Below are positions 54,002 to 62,427 of a stretch of DNA of 64,000 nt, in pieces (the stretch's first letter is position 1; every line of letters begins with the position of its first letter). The DNA lies in NCBI GenBank assembly GCA_024402455.1, contig JAKSTS010000001.1, forward strand, positions 1 through 64,000, written 5' to 3'. The stretch is from Treponemataceae bacterium. Lineage in GTDB: Bacteria > Spirochaetota > Spirochaetia > Treponematales > Treponemataceae. The notes beneath the pieces are model-generated. The model was given only the letters and a program-made list of their open reading frames with translations. It was not told where the DNA came from and ran no database searches. The translations under genes and the position numbers were made by a program.

Positions 54002-55444
54002 TTAGTTTTCGCCTGTCTGCTGTTTTGCCTTTCGTTCTTCCAGAAATTTTTCAAGACCAAGTTTGCCTTCTGGTGTTACAGGTTTAATCCATTTGCCCGA
54101 ATACATGTGGATTTGCATTAAAATATAGCGGATTGGTTCATCTATGTAACACATTGCAAAAACAACGAGAAAAGGTGCTTTTAAGACAAAATTTGTAAGA
54201 AGCAGTGCCGGAATGACAAGTGAATACATAAAGATGATTTCAAGCATTGTTCCATAAATTGCATCTCCGGCTGAACGGTATGTGTCGTTCTGTGTCCAGT
54301 TGCCCATGCGGATTACACATGCAATGCCGTAAATAATTATTGTTCCTGTTGCAAAATCAAAAGACAGACCCGAAAGGTGCATGACGTGTAAAAGCGGACT
54401 GTGAAAAATAAACAGACCTATGACTGCTATAAGAATTGTAGCCTGACACAAATACACAATGCGTATTGCACGTTCATAAGCCTGTTTTGTTTCTCCTGCA
54501 CCGACACTTTTGCCGACCAGAATAGATGATGCACTGGAAAATCCTACAAAGAAGCCGATAATCATGCCTTCAATTGTTCTAAAGACGGCAACTGCAGCAA
54601 TTGCTTCTTCAACTTGATGACCTAGGACAATATTTATAACCATATTTCCAATGCCGATTAAAAGTTCGTTTGCAAGAATCGGAAGGCATTTTCCAAAAAA
54701 TATTTCAAGAAACTGTTTGTCCCATTTGAAAAATTCTTTGAATTTGAAAAGATATGGATATTTTGTAGCAAGTGCACAGATTGCAATGACAAGCACGTTT
54801 ATAAACGATGCAATTACAGTTGCAATTGCAGCTCCTTCAACGCCAAGGGCCGGTGCACCAAGATGACCGAAAATTAAAATCCAATTTAAAAAGGTGTTTG
54901 TTGCAACAGAAGCAATTGAAGCATAAAGCGGAATTTTTACATGTTCAGTACAGCGCAGCAGAGAACTCATTCCAATGGAAAGAACCTGCATTGGATAAGC
55001 CCATGCAACAATTTTCAGATAGCTTATTCCGATAGTCTGAATGGCTTCTTTGTCTGTATAAAGCTTTAGCACCAGTTTTGGAAAACAGATGCCGAAGACT
55101 GCAAAAAGAACTGCAACTGTCATAATGCAGGTGAGCGTTAAACCGTAAGATTTTGAAATGCCTTTTTCGTCTTTTGCGCCCCAGAATTGCGAAAAAAACA
55201 GACAGCCGCCGCCGATAAAACCCCAGTAACACGAAAACATTAAAAATGAATATTGACCGCAAAGTCCGACAGAAGCAACATAACGTTCACCAAGCGAAGA
55301 AATCATCATCGTATCAATCATACTTCCGGTTGTAGAAAGCAGGTTTTGCAAGGCAACTGGAATTGCAATAACGGCTATGCGCTTTATTAAATCAAGCCAG
55401 TCAAATTTCTTTGAAGATAGAAGTGTTTGTGTTTCGGTGTTCAT
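54002..55444 (-). CDS. MATE-family multidrug/Na+ exporter
   Basis: 480 residues with 12 hydrophobic helices and the two-fold MATE pattern (GSMIDTMMISSLG near residue 45 and the second-half VFRTIEGMIIGFFVGFSSASSILVGKSVGAG). The family exports cations, drugs or metabolites by Na+ or H+ antiport. There is no Shine-Dalgarno: TTGTAC, 17 nt, TGC-TAAGTT (extended -10) and 6 nt lead to the ATG, another possible leaderless start. Single-gene unit. Confidence 0.94.
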   Translation of the reverse strand: MNTETQTLLSSKKFDWLDLIKRIAVIAIPVALQNLLSTTGSMIDTMMISSLGERYVASVGLCGQYSFLMFSCYWGFIGGGCLFFSQFWGAKDEKGISKSYGLTLTCIMTVAVLFAVFGICFPKLVLKLYTDKEAIQTIGISYLKIVAWAYPMQVLSIGMSSLLRCTEHVKIPLYASIASVATNTFLNWILIFGHLGAPALGVEGAAIATVIASFINVLVIAICALATKYPYLFKFKEFFKWDKQFLEIFFGKCLPILANELLIGIGNMVINIVLGHQVEEAIAAVAVFRTIEGMIIGFFVGFSSASSILVGKSVGAGETKQAYERAIRIVYLCQATILIAVIGLFIFHSPLLHVMHLSGLSFDFATGTIIIYGIACVIRMGNWTQNDTYRSAGDAIYGTMLEIIFMYSLVIPALLLTNFVLKAPFLVVFAMCYIDEPIRYILMQIHMYSGKWIKPVTPEGKLGLEKFLEERKAKQQTGEN

Positions 55445-55450
55445 TTGGCT

Positions 55451-55479
55451 AACTTAGCATGTAATGATATTGTGTACAA
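55451..55479 (-). promoter_or_regulatory. Weak leaderless-type promoter of the MATE gene
   Basis: On the minus strand TTGTAC (55474-55479), 17-nt spacer, TAAGTT (55451-55456) preceded by TGC (extended -10), then 6 nt to the ATG at 55444. Confidence 0.35.
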
Positions 55480-55640
55480 GTGTTTATTTGTGCAGAGACA
55501 AGATTCTGCTGTGTTAGTCTTCGGAAATGACAATATTTTTATAAAAGAAGTTGTGTTTCTAAAATGAAATGCGGCGGTTCAGTTTTTAGTTTTAATATTA
55601 TGTTTTGTACAGGAATAAATACTAAACTCTCTGTACGGAT

Positions 55641-55679
55641 AAAAAAAATGACTGTCTATAGAAAAGGCAGCCATTTTTT
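55641..55679 (-). terminator. Terminator after the 55696 gene
   Basis: On the minus strand AAAAAATGGCTGCC pairs imperfectly with GACAGTCATTTTTT, ending in eight U. Confidence 0.8.
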
Positions 55680-55695
55680 AAGAAATTAAAGATGT

Positions 55696-56625
55696 TTATT
55701 GTCTTTGCAGCAATTTGCTGATTTCTTTTTTGATTTCTTCTGTATGATGATTTTGTGTCTGTTTTTTGTAATTAAACGGTTCAGCTGCACCTTGTTCAAC
55801 AGGAATCAAGGCAGAAATGCACGTGTCATCGTATTTATCGCCTTTGTAAACATCTTTAATAATCAATTCTACATTTGCAGTTGGTTCTTCAAAATAAATT
55901 TCCTGAAACATAACCGCATCTTCTAGTTCAACTTCATATTCAGTTTTGTTGTCTAAATCTTTAACTATAAAAGTTTTTACTCTGGAATTTTTCTTATATA
56001 AACTTAAATTTGAAACTGAAACATATCCATTTAAAACCAATAACGATAAAAATCTTTCTTTTGTAGAAATTGTAATTTTTTCGCCTTCGCCATAACCTTT
56101 TTGACCTTCTACATAAGGAATATGTTCATAATTCCATCCTGGAAAACTTTCCTTGCTGTCCGGCGGGAATAAAGCTTTGCCTAGATTTTCAGGTTGATAA
56201 ATTACTTTTCCACTTTTTAAATTTTCTGTTAATACAGACGAAGCCTTGTATTTTGGCGACAAGAAGCTTCCATGAAACTGGTTATTACTAATCCAGTAAT
56301 CGAAATACTCAGGATTTTTATCATTCTTTTTTGCCGAATCAAAAAAAAGCGACATTCCATTGTTTTTGAAAATTACAATCTGGTTTTGCAGGTAGCCGAC
56401 ATTAACATAAAAATAGCCGTCTTCACCAAGTTTAACAGCATCGTGCGGATATTTTTTTAGTGGAGTACACATCTCTTCGTCGTCTTCGTAGACACAGTCT
56501 GGCGTTACAAATATTTTACTGTAAGTCATAGGGTCTGTAATAATGCTGTAGTATTTTTCATTGTTTTGTGCAAAACAGAAAAAAGCCAGACTGGCAAAAA
56601 GCAAAAATGAAATTAATTTCTTCAT
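55696..56625 (-). CDS. Secreted protein with C-terminal glycan-binding-like domain
   Basis: 309 residues from ATG 56625, preceded by AAGGAG at 6 nt. Signal peptide MKKLISFLLFASLAFFCFAQ. The first half (25-170) is unrecognised. The second half (about 180-290) has FLSLLVLNGYVSVSNLSLYKKNSRVKTF, VELIIKDVYKGDKYDDTCISAL, which matches the pattern in the protein at 52654 (ELTIEEVYRGEKFDETAIAEI) and the NADase-type glycan-binding group. The two differ in domain order, so they share a domain rather than being simple duplicates. Confidence 0.78.
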   Translation of the reverse strand: MKKLISFLLFASLAFFCFAQNNEKYYSIITDPMTYSKIFVTPDCVYEDDEEMCTPLKKYPHDAVKLGEDGYFYVNVGYLQNQIVIFKNNGMSLFFDSAKKNDKNPEYFDYWISNNQFHGSFLSPKYKASSVLTENLKSGKVIYQPENLGKALFPPDSKESFPGWNYEHIPYVEGQKGYGEGEKITISTKERFLSLLVLNGYVSVSNLSLYKKNSRVKTFIVKDLDNKTEYEVELEDAVMFQEIYFEEPTANVELIIKDVYKGDKYDDTCISALIPVEQGAAEPFNYKKQTQNHHTEEIKKEISKLLQRQ

Positions 56626-56713
56626 ATTTTCTCCTTTTAAAACACCGCGTAAACGGTGAGCTATGAACGACAAGAATCAAAGTTTGCAAATGCAACGCAA
56701 TGAGCAAGCTTTA

Positions 56714-56749
56714 GTGATAAAAAAATGCAAGGATGCATTTTTTTATCAC
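56714..56749 (-). terminator. Perfect 16-bp hairpin after the membrane protein gene at 56770
   Basis: GTGATAAAAAAATGCA (56714-56729) and TGCATTTTTTTATCAC (56734-56749), loop of 4 nt. The stem itself contains the U-run, so it works from either strand. Confidence 0.82.
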
Positions 56750-56769
56750 GGCTTCTGCATGAATTTCAG

Positions 56770-57675
56770 TTAAAATTCAATTTTTTCAACATGAAAATTA
56801 TCGTTATGTTTTGCCTGGTTGAAATAATCTGAAACAGTTTTTGAAGAACCTAAAAATGCAAAAAGAATTCCAAGCAGCAAATCTTTTAAAACGGCACCTA
56901 AAAATTCTGCGTCAGAAAACAGATATGGAGTTACCAGAATAAAATAAAGAAGATTTCCGTCTTCAACTTCTTTCATAAATTGAATGAAAATGCCTGCATA
57001 ATTGGCGAACAGAAATGCAATGATTATTGTAATTACGTTAATGACAACGCCTGTTTTGGAAATTTTTCCTTTTGCCATATTATAGCCTTTAAAAGCACCA
57101 TAAGAAATTGCTGCACCTGCAATGCTTGCAATAAAACCAAGGCATCCTATCAAAATCCAGGCGATTGAACCGATGAGTGCACCGATTAAGCTTGCAAAAA
57201 AGCCTTTGACATAATTGCCGGAACGTTTTTTGTCTTCTTCAATTTTTTTCTGAAGTTCGTCTGCACAATTGCTGCACAAAAGCATATAGCGGTTAGTATA
57301 ACAGTAATAATTTAAATCCTGTGTGTTTGAGCAGTTGTTGCATTTGCATTCCAGATTGATGCTGTCAAAATTAGAAGAAATATTGTTCAGCAGGTTATCA
57401 AGTTTTTCTTTTCCATTTTCAAGAAAAGTAACTTTTATTACATTTTCTTCCATTCCATAGCTTGAAATTATTTCATCTTTTTCAAGCGTATCAAAATATT
57501 CAAATAATCTGCCTTTGTTTTCATTTTGCGCAAAATTAACTGAAATAACTAATTCGTCTTCTGAATCCTGCTTGTCTAAAATATCAAAATAATATTTTCC
57601 GATTTTGCCAATCCAGTTAATTTCAATTAAACGGAATTTCAAATTTGTTAGAATTTCTCTGTTTTCTTCTGTCAT
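56770..57675 (-). CDS. Membrane protein with zinc-ribbon-like Cys pairs
   Basis: 301 residues (ATGGAGAG upstream of the ATG). The soluble first half (1-110) is unrecognised. CKCNNC and LCSNC (about 109-136) form a zinc-ribbon-like pair, followed by a charged stretch and four transmembrane helices (about 155-265). No family assigned; the ribbon next to membrane spans resembles proteins that sense or hold metal. It precedes another membrane protein gene at 57704-58477, upstream on the same strand by 28 nt; the two are probably cotranscribed. Confidence 0.72.
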   Translation of the reverse strand: MTEENREILTNLKFRLIEINWIGKIGKYYFDILDKQDSEDELVISVNFAQNENKGRLFEYFDTLEKDEIISSYGMEENVIKVTFLENGKEKLDNLLNNISSNFDSINLECKCNNCSNTQDLNYYCYTNRYMLLCSNCADELQKKIEEDKKRSGNYVKGFFASLIGALIGSIAWILIGCLGFIASIAGAAISYGAFKGYNMAKGKISKTGVVINVITIIIAFLFANYAGIFIQFMKEVEDGNLLYFILVTPYLFSDAEFLGAVLKDLLLGILFAFLGSSKTVSDYFNQAKHNDNFHVEKIEF

Positions 57676-57703
57676 ATAATCTCTCCATATGATTTTTAAT
57701 AGA

Positions 57704-58477
57704 TTAGTATATTAGTCTGTTGCCATTTAAATTAATATGTTTTTCAAGGACAGGCTTCTTAATTGATTTTATCAGCTTTTTAGATTTTGAATTCAAATCA
57801 AACTCATAATAAGAAACTGTTTCGCCGTCATATTCTGCAAATAAAATCATGTCGCTGTCTGTAAATTCAAAGTAATAAATTGAAGCTGAAATTTCAAGCA
57901 GGTTTTTGCCGTCATAATCAGAAACGTACAAAGAAATGTTATCTTTGCTGTCGAGTTTATTGTCTTTGTTTGTATCAGCTTTTATTACGGCATATGTATT
58001 AAAATTCTGTTTTGCCTTGTAATTTTCATTGTCGCCATCTGCCAGACGATATTTATAGATGAACAAGTCTGAAGAAAAAAGCTGAGTTTCTTCACCGTCT
58101 TTTATAAAAATAAAATTGATGATTTCTGTGTCAGCAGCAGATTTTTTCAAACTGTTCTGTGCATAACCTGCGCCTTCAAAATTAGAAATATCGAAATCTG
58201 CAAGTTCATCTGCTTTAAGGCCATTACTTGTTATGGTAAAAACATATGCATCTTTTAGTTTTGCAAAGAAATTTGTTGTTTTGACAATTTCTGTTTTTTC
58301 ATCATTTTGAATAATTTCTATATGAGCAGGTGCTCTTGACCGGTGCGGGATTAAGTCATAAATAAAACCGCACAATGCGCCAAAAAGAAAAACAATTCCA
58401 ATTATTCCTGCAATAAAGAAAATAATGTAATCGAATTTTTTAATCTGTTCCATTGTCAGTTTGGGCATTTTTTTCAT
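57704..58477 (-). CDS. Single-span membrane protein, unknown
   Basis: 257 residues (AAAGGAGAG before the ATG). A helix at 15-42 (YIIFFIAGIIGIVFLFGALC) with a short cytoplasmic tail leaves most of the chain outside. The exterior has beta-propeller-like repeats (LYVSDYDGKNLLEIS, ILFAEYDGETVSYYEFD) and a DTNKDNKLDSKD segment that resembles an EF-hand/dockerin calcium loop. Function unknown. Operon partner of the zinc-ribbon membrane protein. Confidence 0.7.
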   Translation of the reverse strand: MKKMPKLTMEQIKKFDYIIFFIAGIIGIVFLFGALCGFIYDLIPHRSRAPAHIEIIQNDEKTEIVKTTNFFAKLKDAYVFTITSNGLKADELADFDISNFEGAGYAQNSLKKSAADTEIINFIFIKDGEETQLFSSDLFIYKYRLADGDNENYKAKQNFNTYAVIKADTNKDNKLDSKDNISLYVSDYDGKNLLEISASIYYFEFTDSDMILFAEYDGETVSYYEFDLNSKSKKLIKSIKKPVLEKHINLNGNRLIY

Positions 58478-58520
58478 AAACTCTCCTTTAAAATCAATGC
58501 GGCATTAAAAATTTAAGATT

Positions 58521-58682
58521 TTACTTTGAAGCAGAAAATTCCTTTAATGCTTTTCCCTCTTCTTCAAGGTAAAAAATTACATCAAAAATATCTCCATTCC
58601 CGATATTTTCTGGTTTTCTGGATTTTATATCTATTGGTTTTAAAAAAACTGGTGCACTAATAACGGTGCACCAGTTTTTCAA
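58521..58682 (-). CDS. Possible 53-residue remnant or small protein downstream of the cyclase gene
   Basis: In the same frame as the cyclase gene, just after its stop: TTG at 58682 to TAA at 58521-58523. The chain has a protein-like end (IFYLEEEGKALKEFSASK) and a central KPIDIKSRKPENIGNG stretch. The terminator hairpin lies across its first part, which argues against expression; it may be a worn-out gene fragment. No family recognised. Confidence 0.25.
   Translation of the reverse strand: MKNWCTVISAPVFLKPIDIKSRKPENIGNGDIFDVIFYLEEEGKALKEFSASK
58642..58679 (-). terminator. Terminator after the adenylate cyclase gene
   Basis: AAAAACTGGTGCAC (58643-58656) and GTGCACCAGTTTTT (58666-58679), 9-nt loop, with seven U after the stem on the minus strand. 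It can act in both directions. Confidence 0.92.
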
Positions 58683-58685
58683 GCG

Positions 58686-60713
58686 TTAATTTTCAGTGTT
58701 TACTTTTTTTGATTTATTTTCATCTTCGTCTAAAGCCTTGATGACTGGCTTTTCTGTTTTTTGCGGGTTATTTGCGTTTGCCACAATCTGGTCAAATGTG
58801 GATTTGATTGAAACAAGAAGATTTCTCTTTTCTGTTTTTGAAAGCAGTTTAAGGTCAACTGGCTTCTGCGGAAAGATAAGTTCTCCTCTTGCAGTAACTT
58901 TGGCAAATTCAAGGCTTGTCTTTGAATCTTTAATTTTGATTGGAGTATAAGCCTTGATTGTTCCCGTTACGCCTTTAAGTGTAAATTCTCCGCCGACAAC
59001 ACATTCTATTTCATCGTTGACAAGTGCATAAGTTTCAGGGCTTATCAAGATAGAGTCTGGTGTTGCAGCAGCTTCAAAGCGCGCAGCAAGGTTTACGTTG
59101 TTTCCAATAATTGTATAGTCCATTTTTGTTTCTGAACCAAAGTTTCCGATTGTGCAGTAACCTGTGTTAATTCCCATGCGCACATGGAACGGATTTTCTA
59201 CACCGCGGCTCCGCCATTCTTCGCGGAATGTAATGAGGGCTTCCTGCATTTCCATTGCCATTTTGACGGCACGGACAGCATGGTCTTTGTCAGAAGTAAA
59301 TTCCGGATCGCCAAAGAATACCATAACAGCATCTCCGACGTATTTATCAATTGTTCCTCCATATTTCTGGGCAATATTTGCCATGCTGTCCAGATATGAA
59401 TTAAGCAGTGAAGAAAGGTCTTCTGCTTCAAGAGATTCGGTTGTTGCAGTAAAGTTTACAACATCTGAAAAGAAAACCGTAAGTTTTTTTCTGTAATGCT
59501 GGTCAACCGTTGTGTCACGGTCGCCGCCGGCAATTGAAGCATACAACTGTGGAGAAAGATAATGCTTCATTTTGTCATTTAACTGGTTCAAAGTTTCTGT
59601 TCTTTCATTTACTGTAGCTTCAAGCGAAGAGTTCATGTCCTGGATTGTTGTAATTTTTTCATTGAGCTGTGCACGCAGTTCATTAAAAGCGGCTCCGAGA
59701 CGACCGATTTCATCTTGAACCTGAAGGATAACTTCATGACTCAAGTCGCCGCTTCGGACGATGTTTACGTTTTGCAAAAGCAGTTCAATCGGGTCAAGAA
59801 TACTTGCAGAAACTTTTAAGACAAGGAAAATTACAAGCACTGTAAACAGCGTTGCAAGAATAAGATAAATAATGAGGGCTGTAATAAATGTTCTTATAAA
59901 CTGATATGACGACATGTGAACATGAAGTACAGCTACAGGATTTGAATTGCTGTCTTTTATTGTTTTGTATTCGTTTAGACCGGAAGACTGCAGATTGATT
60001 TTTTCGAAGCTTCCGCGTACAGAATAGGCAATTTCTTTATATAATTTTTCGTCAATCGAAAGTTCCCCAGTTGAAACAACCGGTTTGCTGTTTGAATAAA
60101 CTGCAAGTTCGCAGTCGAGATTGCGGGCAAGTTCATTAAAAAAGTCTTTGTTTTCTGCAAATATGAATTCTACAAGCACGGCACCAATAATGTCGTCGCC
60201 ATATAAAACAGGCGAAGCACTTATATAAGACGGAGATTTAGAATCTGAAGTGTCAACCAAAGATGCTTCTGTAAAGGCTTTGCCTTTCAATGCTTTTTCA
60301 AGAACATTTTGTTCTCCGGTTAGAGCACTGTGAACGTCCGTGAGCTGTGTTCCGTTTTCATCAAAAACAAGGATTCTGTAGTTATTTGACTGTTCTAAAG
60401 ATTCAAGATATTCAGTAATTTTAATACTGCTGCCAAGACCAATTCCAAGCTGAATGCTTCGGTTTGAAGCAAGGTTGTAAGACAGTTCAGAAATGTCATT
60501 TATTTTGTCTTCAAGGAACAAATTGGCAAGCAGAAGTTTATTTCTTACGGTTCCAGAACTTTCTGTCAAATTGCTTCTGTAAAAGAATGCAAGAGAGAAA
60601 GCACTCATTAAAAAGATGATGGACAAAGAAATAAGCAAAAAATATCGCTGCAATCTGTTTTTGATTGAATATCTTTTGTTGATTTCTTCGCTGCTGTTTA
60701 ACTGGTTTGCCAT
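58686..60713 (-). CDS. Membrane adenylate/guanylate cyclase with HAMP domain
   Basis: 675 residues from ATG 60713 (AAGGAG at 9 nt). Order: transmembrane helix 1 (about 22-44), an extracellular sensor domain (about 45-270, dCache/CHASE-like by size), transmembrane helix 2 (274-297), HAMP (about 298-350, SGDLSHEVILQVQDEIGRLGAAF), a coiled linker, and the class III catalytic domain (about 405-585): FFSDVVNFTATTE (metal Asp), GGTIDKYVGDAVMVFFGDP (second Asp), MGINTGYCTIGNFGSETKMDYTIIGNNVNLAARFE. The Lys in TKMDYT and the later Asn region suit ATP, so adenylate is more likely than guanylate. It makes cAMP in response to an outside signal. A C-terminal tail of 90 residues is charged. Confidence 0.95.
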   Translation of the reverse strand: MANQLNSSEEINKRYSIKNRLQRYFLLISLSIIFLMSAFSLAFFYRSNLTESSGTVRNKLLLANLFLEDKINDISELSYNLASNRSIQLGIGLGSSIKITEYLESLEQSNNYRILVFDENGTQLTDVHSALTGEQNVLEKALKGKAFTEASLVDTSDSKSPSYISASPVLYGDDIIGAVLVEFIFAENKDFFNELARNLDCELAVYSNSKPVVSTGELSIDEKLYKEIAYSVRGSFEKINLQSSGLNEYKTIKDSNSNPVAVLHVHMSSYQFIRTFITALIIYLILATLFTVLVIFLVLKVSASILDPIELLLQNVNIVRSGDLSHEVILQVQDEIGRLGAAFNELRAQLNEKITTIQDMNSSLEATVNERTETLNQLNDKMKHYLSPQLYASIAGGDRDTTVDQHYRKKLTVFFSDVVNFTATTESLEAEDLSSLLNSYLDSMANIAQKYGGTIDKYVGDAVMVFFGDPEFTSDKDHAVRAVKMAMEMQEALITFREEWRSRGVENPFHVRMGINTGYCTIGNFGSETKMDYTIIGNNVNLAARFEAAATPDSILISPETYALVNDEIECVVGGEFTLKGVTGTIKAYTPIKIKDSKTSLEFAKVTARGELIFPQKPVDLKLLSKTEKRNLLVSIKSTFDQIVANANNPQKTEKPVIKALDEDENKSKKVNTEN

Positions 60714-60792
60714 ATTTATATCTCCTTGAAAAATTAAATGGAGCTCTAAAAACTGCAATTTTTAGAGATGTCCTAAAATCTATTCAATAAAT

Positions 60793-62427
60793 TTATTCAA
60801 TTGTCTGTGCCGAAAACAAAGTCAGCAGTTTTTCTTTTTGTGTAAGACAGAGCAGTGTAGTAAGTTTCGGTCCTCGCTCTGTTCCAAGACACAACAGATA
60901 AAGACAGCGGAAAAAATCTTTTCGGAAATCATCCTGTCTTTCTTTTTCAATGCCAAGCTCTTCTGGAATTCCAAAAAGAATTTCTTTTGCTTTGTCTTCA
61001 TTTGTAAACAAATCAAGTTTTCTGCACAAAAGACCGACTGCCTTTTTGCTTTCTTCAGAAAAAGTATCCCAGTCTTTTTTGTTGAAATCTTTTTTAAGAT
61101 TTACCTGGCTTTCTGCATGACCGCATTCATAAAGCCAGTATTCAGCAGCTTCAATTCTTGGTTTTGCTACTTTCAGCAGTTCTTCTGCCGTGCCGCTAAA
61201 ACCTGTCATTTTCAGCATCTGCTGTGCAGCTGCCCTTTTATTATCGCCGCAAATTCCAAGTGCCGTAATTATTGTCCTAAACGGAATCGGGAATCTGGTG
61301 ATTTCTACGCCGTCTGTAGCAAGTTCGTAAATTCGTTTTTCGATGTCTGTTGCTTCGCCGTTCTGCACTTTCTGAACAAAGCAGTCCCATTCGTGATAAA
61401 TCCTGAAAATTCCGTCTTCGATATCAACAGAGAATGGCTTGTTCGGTGCTGTTTTGAGCAGAAGCCAGCGGACAATGCATGGTTCAAGCACGCCTGTAAA
61501 TCTTGTTGCAAGCGTTTTTTCGCCCTGTGCCCTTGAAACTTTTGCAATTCCCCTTATTCCGATGAATCTGTACAGCAGCGAAAAAGGAACTTTCCCGCCA
61601 AAAATGGTTTCTGCAACTTTACTTGAAACAGAATAACTTCCTGTATCTGTAAGCTGGTTTTCACCTGAACTTTCATAGGCGACTTTATCATCGCTCCAGC
61701 GCAGGGCCCAGTTTACTTTCCATACAAGTTTTCCGTGGAAATTTGAGCCAAGAATGTAAGAACCTTGATAGCCGCATTCTTTGCATGTGTATGTAATGGT
61801 GTCTTTTTCTGGCTGCCAGCCTGTTGTAAAAGTTGAATCTTTGCCGCATTTTGAACAGTAAACTTCAAGAGGATAATAGTCTTCTCTTCTTTTGTTTATT
61901 TCTTCATTTGAAAGTCCTGCGGATTTGCCTATGATGTCAAAAATTTCTTTTCTTTGGTTAAGTGCCTGACGTATTCTTGAAGTATAGTTTCCAGATTTGT
62001 ACATTTTTGACTGATAATTGTATTCCGGGAAAAAACCGCATTTATGAAGGCATTTTTCAAATTCATGCATGTAATGTTCGCCGTATGACTTATAAAGTCC
62101 GTTAAAATCTGGAACTTCCCTTAGGGTTTTTCCGATATGTTCTGCAACGTCTTCTTTTTTTGTAAAATATGGAATTTTGCAGAAATGGTCATAATCGTCC
62201 CAATAGTAAACAAGCTTTGCCTTTTTGTTCCGTCTTAAAAGCTCATCTGCAACAAAAGAACTTATGGCAATTTCCCTTAAAATGCCAAAATGAATCGGTG
62301 CAGACGGAGTCATTCCTGCGGCACAGACAATTGTTTCATTTGCTGTGCCCAAAGATTCAAGATAAGAAAGAAGATTGTCTACTGCTTCATCAAGCCAGAA
62401 GCCGCTGCCTTTTAACTGATAAATCAT
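60793..62427 (-). CDS. lysS: Lysyl-tRNA synthetase, class I
   Basis: 544 residues. Class I features: HIGH-like APIHFG (43-48), KMSKS-like KVSRAQGEKT (about 295), zinc Cys pairs CSKCG and CKECG, and the C-terminal helical anticodon region. Class I LysRS replaces the usual class II enzyme in spirochaetes and many archaea. The ATG at 62427 overlaps the end of the binding-protein gene by 4 nt (ATGA), so the two are coupled although unrelated in function. No class II lysS is in the window. Confidence 0.96.
   Translation of the reverse strand: MIYQLKGSGFWLDEAVDNLLSYLESLGTANETIVCAAGMTPSAPIHFGILREIAISSFVADELLRRNKKAKLVYYWDDYDHFCKIPYFTKKEDVAEHIGKTLREVPDFNGLYKSYGEHYMHEFEKCLHKCGFFPEYNYQSKMYKSGNYTSRIRQALNQRKEIFDIIGKSAGLSNEEINKRREDYYPLEVYCSKCGKDSTFTTGWQPEKDTITYTCKECGYQGSYILGSNFHGKLVWKVNWALRWSDDKVAYESSGENQLTDTGSYSVSSKVAETIFGGKVPFSLLYRFIGIRGIAKVSRAQGEKTLATRFTGVLEPCIVRWLLLKTAPNKPFSVDIEDGIFRIYHEWDCFVQKVQNGEATDIEKRIYELATDGVEITRFPIPFRTIITALGICGDNKRAAAQQMLKMTGFSGTAEELLKVAKPRIEAAEYWLYECGHAESQVNLKKDFNKKDWDTFSEESKKAVGLLCRKLDLFTNEDKAKEILFGIPEELGIEKERQDDFRKDFFRCLYLLCLGTERGPKLTTLLCLTQKEKLLTLFSAQTIE

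Noticed and set aside
60838..61536. 232-codon plus-strand frame over lysS
   Set aside because: Opposite-strand shadow of the class I LysRS; Phe/Cys-rich artefact.
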